NCBI GenBank assembly: GCA_947561585.1
Contig: CANNZV010001040.1
Span: forward strand, 62,001-126,000
DNA: 64,000 bases
Source: Caprella mutica
Taxonomy: Eukaryota; Arthropoda; Malacostraca; Amphipoda; Caprellidae
Direction: 5' to 3'
The notes under the pieces are model-generated. The model was not told the origin of the DNA and did not search any database. It saw only the letters and a list, made by a program, of their open reading frames with translations. Numbering within the stretch: position 1 is the stretch's first letter; each line of letters starts with the position of its first letter. This document shows positions 58,545-64,000 of the stretch, in pieces. A program made the translations under genes and the position numbers.

Positions 58545-58990
58545 AAATAATACTCCACTAGGGGTTATTTCTTACGGTGTAGAACATTCATACAATATCT
58601 ATTTACAGTCAATGCAAATAATATTCCACAAGGGATGAACTCATACGGTTCAGAACATTCATACAATATCTATTTACAGTCAATACAAATAATATTCCAC
58701 TAGGGATGAACTCATACGGTTCAGAACATTCATACAATATCTATTTACAGTCAATACAAATAATATTCCACTAGGGATGAACTCTTACGGTGAAGAATAT
58801 TCATACAATATCTATTTACAGTCAATACAAATAATATTCCACTAGGGATGAACTCTTACGGTGAAGAACATTCATACAATATCTATTTACAGTCAATACA
58901 AATAATATTACACAAGGGATGAACTCTTACGGTGGAGAACATTCATACAATATCTATTTACAGTCAATACAAATAATATTACACAAGGAA
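58545..58990. repeat. 71-bp tandem repeat, about 6 units
   Basis: Unit runs from acaaataatattccactagg through gatgaactcatacggt, gaacattcatacaatatcta and tttacagtcaat. Marker positions are 71 bp apart (58591, 58662 and so on). Confidence 0.92.
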
Positions 58991-59454
58991 TTAACTAGTA
59001 CACCAATCAATTTTGTATACGAATAAATTTTGAATACTAATGAGTTTTGACTACTACTAATAAATTTGACTACTAATATATAACACGTAAGTATATTATT
59101 TATGTGAAATAAGCTACTTGTATTTATTTTAATTGTTTTCTCTCACTTTCCTCTGTTGATGTCACATTTTTTCTGGAAAAGACGCATCTCAGTTTACCAA
59201 TTCAGGACTCATTTTTCGATATTTTTCTGCTCCATAAAATATTGGAAAACTCTCAGAAAAATTCTTATTATTTCCTCTAAAGGAGTGAGACGCAAAAGTC
59301 GCGCAATTCACCATACCTTGTAGATGAGGATGGAATGAAACATTGACACTTGCTGTAAAGTGTGAAAAAAACTTTATATTTGTAAATAAAGTGTAAATAT
59401 CTTCATTTTTGTTTACATGTGTGCTGTAATTATTAGGTTATCAATAAAAGAACT
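58991..59454. other. Non-coding, nothing recognised
   Basis: AT-rich; short tactaataaattttgac-type words follow the 71-bp array. Confidence 0.5.
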
Positions 59455-59795
59455 TGTAGAGAGGTTCTCTCCATCTCTCCAGTTGAGAGGTTCTCTCCAT
59501 CTCTCCAGTAGAGATGCTCTCTCCATCTCTTTAGTAAAGAGGTTCTCTCCATCTCTCCAGTAGAGAGGTTCTCTCCATCTCTCCAGTAGAGATGCTCTCT
59601 CCATCTCTTTAGTAAAGAGGTTCTCTCCATCTCTTCGGTTGAGAGGTTCTCTCCATCTCTCCAATAATGAGGTTCTCTCCATCTCTCCAGTAGAGAGGTT
59701 CTCTCCATCTCTCCAGTAAAGAGGTTCTCTCCATCTCTCCAATAATGAGGTTCTCTCCATCTCTCCAGTAGATAGATTCTCTCAATCTCTCCACT
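59455..59795. repeat. 26-bp minisatellite, about 13 units
   Basis: Unit gaggttctctccatctctcc followed by agtaga, with variants gatgctct, tttagtaaa and aataat. The order of variants repeats (gatgctct / tttagtaaa blocks near 59510 and 59590; aataat near 59665 and 59740). Minus-strand frames over it (ERWREPLY-type repeats) are artefacts of a stop-poor unit. Confidence 0.93.
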
Positions 59796-61145
59796 GGACA
59801 GATGGACAGAATGGAGGGTAGAATATTTTAGCGTTGGAAAGAGTCCAGTGAATGGAGAGCTGCGGTAACCATTTATGGTTTACTTTTCACCACAAAGTCA
59901 ATGAATTGCGGAGAAACCGTAGAAAGAATGCAAAAAACTATTTAAATGCAAAACGCTATATAATTTTTTTCCAAAGTTATTTAATTGCAAAAGCTATTGT
60001 AAAGTAGATGAATTGCAATGAAACCATAGAAAGAATTTCTAAAAGCTATTGAAAAGCAATTCATGAGTGAATTCAATATTAATTAGTTTGCCAGAGGTAA
60101 TTGAATGTAATTGGTATGAATATGGTAATTATATGATTAATTGCAGTGAGTAACATACATATATGATTATTATAGTATAAAATACGTTTAACAAACTAAC
60201 TATTATTGTAGAGTATAGAGTATAACATATAATATGTTATTTTAGAATTCAAGATATAAAAACCTGACTATAATTAAATATATAAAAGCGTAGAAGTTAA
60301 TATCATGAATTAATAAACTATACTGATACAATAAGAATTATAATAGAAAATATACAGTGAGGTGCAAAAGAGTAAAATAAAATACATTGTTCCTCCATTA
60401 CATTTTCACAAATAATGAGAGCACCCTGTGGAAAAGTTTCCCCAATTTCTCAGCTGTCCATCGTTTCAAATTGGCTCATTGTTCAATAGAGTTAAATCTC
60501 ATCTTCTAATATATAAATGTAGCAAAGAAAACTCCTGAGATTGCTAACTAACTTTGATAAATTGGCTTCAAAAGTTCTCCCTGGAAGATTAGGGTTAATG
60601 AAATAAATTTGACAGATGGTTAGTCAGACGCAGGAGATGAGGATAGCTTTGCCAGACTCTAAATGATGGCAAGGAGATACTCCAATATTCTAGTGAAAAT
60701 TCAATAGGGAAGATAAAGAAATATGCATTTTAACTGAAACCTGATACGATAGGTTATTTAATCATGTTTATTTGATTTTCCTAGCTCCTATATTTTTTTA
60801 ACTTTATTTAATAACTAAACATTGATAATATTGTCTGTTAACGTACCTTCAAACCAATGACTTGAGCCGCCAAAACTGTTTTCTTTCCACTAAACACTCT
60901 AAGATATAAAGATGGCCACGTATTATTGTGTCCATTATATTAAAATGTTGTCCTCATTTTTGTTGAGTGCCCCATTCACTGAATGAGAATCACAAAACAG
61001 AATCACCAGCATCACTATGTTAATTCTCTTCCCTTTAAGAGTTATCTTATCATTCAGGAAATGTTATTACTCCATAACTTAGCTCTAGACCACCAAAAGC
61101 AATCGGGATAAATGTTATCTCCACTTGCAAGTTTTAAAGTCATTG
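59796..61145. other. Non-coding, nothing recognised
   Basis: AT-rich. Near 59930-60055 a loose duplication involving ccatagaaagaa and ctatt-aaa-gcaatt words is visible. No gene. Confidence 0.5.
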
Positions 61146-63190
61146 CTAGTAGGGAGAATCTCCTAAAACTGCCGTGATATCATCACAATAACTAGGTGAC
61201 TAGTGGGGAGTATCTCCTAGAACTGCCGTGATATCACCACCACAATAACTAGGTGACTAGTGGGGAGTATCTCATAAAACTGCCGTTATATCACCACCAC
61301 AATAACTATGTGACTAGTGGGGAGTATCTCCTAAAACTGCCGTGATATCACCACCACAATAACTAGGTGACTAGTGGGAAGTATCTCCTAAAACTGCCGT
61401 GATATCACCACCACAATAACTAGGTGACTAGTGGGGAAAATATCCTAAAACTGCCGTGAAATTACCACCACAATAACTAGGTGACTAGTGGGAAGTATCT
61501 CCTAAAACTACCGTGATATTACCATCACAATAACTAGGTGACTAGTGAGGAGTATCTCCTAAAACTGCCGTGATATCACCACCACAATAACTAGGTGACT
61601 AGTGGGAAGTATCTCCTAAAACTACCGTGATATTACCACCACAATAACTAGGTGACTAGTGGGGAGTATCCCCTAAAACTACCGTGATATTACCACCACA
61701 ATAACTAGGTGACTAGTGGGAAGTATCTCCTAAAACTACCGTGATATTAACACCACAATAACTAGGTGACTAGTGAGGAGTATCTCCTAAAACTGCCGTG
61801 ATATCACTACCACAATAACTAGGTGACTAGTGGAAAGTATCTCCTAAAACTACCGTGATATTACCATCACAATAACTAGGTGACTAGTGAGGAGTATCTC
61901 CTAAAACTGCCGTGATATCACCACCACAATAACTAGGTGACTAGTGGGAAGTATCTCCTAAAACTACCGTGATATTACCACCACAATAACTAGGTGACTA
62001 GTGGGAAGTATCTCCTAAAACTACCGTGATATTACCACCACAATAACTAGGTGACTAGTGGGAAGTATCTCCTAAAACTGCCGTGATATTACCACCACAA
62101 TAACTAGGTGACTAGTGAGGAGTATCTCCTAAAACTGCCGTGATATCACCACCACAATAACTAGGTGACTAGTGGGAAGTATCTCCTAAAACTGCCGTGA
62201 TATTACCCCCACAATAACTAGGTGACTAGTGGAAAGTATCTCCTAAAACTGCCGTGATATTACCATCACAATAACTAGGTGACTAGTGAGGAGTATCTCC
62301 TAAAACTGCCGTGATATCACCACCACAATAACTAGGTGACTAGTGAGGAGTATTTCCTAAAACTGCCGTGATATTACCACCACAATAACTAGGTGACTAG
62401 TGAGGAGTATCTCCTAAAACTGCCGTGATATTACCACCACAATAACTAGGTGACTAGTGAGGAGTATCTCCTAAAACTGCCGTGATATCACCAACACAAT
62501 AACTAGGTGACTAGTGGGAAGTATCTCCTAAAACTGCCGTGATATTACCCCCACAATAACTAGGTGACTAGTGGAAAGTATCTCCTAAAACTACCGTGAT
62601 ATCACCACCACAATAACTAGGTGACTAGTGAGGAGTATCTCCTAAAACTGCCGTGATATTACCATCACAATAACTAGGTGACTAGTGGGAAGTATCTCCT
62701 AAAACTACCGTAATATTACCACCACAATAACTAGGTGACTAGTGGGAAGTATCTCCTAAAACTACCGTGATATTACCACCACAATAACTAGGTGACTAGT
62801 GGGAAGTATCTCCTAGAACTGCCGTGATATCATCGCTACAATAACTAGGTGACTAGTGGGAAGTATCACCTAGAACTGCCGTGATATCACCACCACAATA
62901 ACTAGGTGACTAGTGGGAAGTATCTCCTAGAACTGCCGTGATATCATCGCTACAATAACTAGGTGACTAGTGGGAAGTATCTCCTAGAACTGCCGTGATA
63001 TCATCGCTACAATAACTAGTTGACTAGTGGGGAGTATCTCCTAAAACTGCCGTGATATCATCGCTACAATAACTAGTTGACTAGTGGGGAGTATCTCCTA
63101 AAACTGCCGTGATATCACCACCACAATAACTAGGTGACTAGTGGGAAGTATCACCTAGAACTGCCGTGATATCACCATCACAATAACTAT
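61146..63190. repeat. 57-bp satellite-like array, about 36 units
   Basis: Unit runs actaggtgactagtgggaag, tatctcctaaaactgccgtg, atatcaccaccacaata. Main sub-types are gtgaggag or gtgggaag, and gccgtgatatc or accgtgatatt. The right end has a separate sub-type with catcgctac and ctagaact. Each unit contains the near-palindrome ctaggtgactag. Confidence 0.95.
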
Positions 63191-64000
63191 AAGGTCACTC
63201 TGCCACTGTTTTTATTGCCAATAAATAATGTAGATCTATAGGAGAGATGATGTCTCCGTTAGCTATTGTTAGATGTCGCAGAGAAGACGTTATGGTGGGG
63301 CCAAAGAAGATTGTCCTCTCCTAATCTACCATAACTTTCACACCAACGATCTTTTTATTTTATGCTAAAATCTACCCGCTTCATTAAAGAATTCTATTGA
63401 CCGAGTATGACAGAGTCCTGAGAAGAGTTAGGGTTACGCTATTTAAGTAGCATTCATATGGGGAATAAATGTACTCCAAATGATATTATCACCAAAAAGG
63501 ACTTCTCAAAAGTTGTAGAAGATGGAAGATCTTACGAGAAAAATCTTAGTTGGGGAACAGTTGAATAAAATTAGATAGAAAATCATCGAAGAAGAAGTCC
63601 GCATAACATACCAAATAGTGAAAACTTTTATGGCTTCGTGAACCTACAAAGATAAAATTAGCGTATTTTATTGCTAGTAATAATAAAAGCAATTTCATAT
63701 GATATTGTCAAAAGGAATACTAATTGAGAATTACCATTTTAATTGATATAAATGAAGTGCTGGCCAATGGTTATCATTTTCCGATATGAAAATACTCAGC
63801 TAATTGCTTTGGTGATGACATTGATGGTGAATATTAGATTAACTCACCAGGATAGCATGGAATAACATCTGGGAAATTAGATTCGGTTAGGTACTGAGTC
63901 ATCGAACAGTTCCATAATTTCTATCATGTAAAAATATATATTTAATGATATATTTTAAGAATGAAAAGCGAATTATAAAGAGAAGTAAATTATAACCAAA
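63191..64000. other. Non-coding, MITE-end fragments
   Basis: A word related to the 52.65-kb hairpin lies at about 63297-63311. At about 63890-63945 a sequence related to the ends of the MITE at 6829-6982 (gtcatcgaacagttcc) is present. No gene. Confidence 0.5.

Noticed and set aside
59413..59794. ERWREPLYWRDGENL-repeat protein on the minus strand
   Set aside because: The 26-bp unit is open in several minus-strand frames at the same time; no conserved domain or splice context.
61146..63190. CRISPR array
   Set aside because: Repeats are contiguous 57-bp units without variable spacers, and the genome is eukaryotic.

Overview
The window is AT-rich eukaryotic DNA, almost certainly from an arthropod and probably an insect. 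The only clear host gene is the 3' part of a spliced gene of the Dpr family (two-Ig-domain neuronal surface proteins of insects). Interspersed repeats fit this: a Tc1-like transposon wreck, Helitron-like copies, many hairpin MITEs and TA-flanked elements. The order and species cannot be read from the sequence. No prokaryotic gene organisation, rRNA, intact tRNA or CRISPR array is visible.

Layout. 1-1509: 21-bp minisatellite, cut by the window edge. 2117-5426: five Dpr exons on the plus strand; the first intron visible has a GC donor and holds a 30-bp minisatellite. 6.1-7.2 kb: nested small inverted-repeat elements. 7.83-10.58 kb: a 20-bp minisatellite bounded by 27-bp inverted repeats. 11.3-12.6 kb: dead Tc1-like element. 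13.4-14.3 kb: long-TIR element flanked by TATA. 15.4-16 kb: small arrays. 17.1-19.8 kb: 32-34-bp array split by a 746-bp inverted-repeat insertion with an 8-bp target duplication. 21.8-23.1 kb: 28-bp array. 23.9-24.9 kb: 21-bp array. 27.8-34.1 kb: 25-bp satellite with about 1-kb higher-order repeats. 36.2-36.6 kb: 11-bp array. 37.9-41.5 kb: two opposed Helitron-like copies, with a TA-flanked MITE dimer between them. 43.1-52.2 kb: 22-bp satellite of about 410 units. 53.2-57.6 kb: a diverged inverted pair of repeat arms; one arm carries a 114-bp MITE with a 9-bp target duplication, the other an expanded 30-bp array. 58.5-63.2 kb: 71-, 26- and 57-bp arrays.

About 29 kb (roughly 46 percent) of the window is tandem repeat, in about 15 arrays with unrelated units. 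Long open frames across these arrays result from stop-free repeat units and are not credible genes. The most interesting theme is that several arrays sit inside, or at fixed positions within, transposon-like repeats. This suggests that mobile elements seed or carry minisatellites in this genome. A second theme is a set of inverted-repeat elements whose arms are built from short iterated words, different in each locus but sharing similar ends (GGTGAC / AGAACC).

Limits: all alignments were made by eye. Dispersed-repeat identities, the Helitron and Mutator-like assignments, and repeat copy numbers are estimates.
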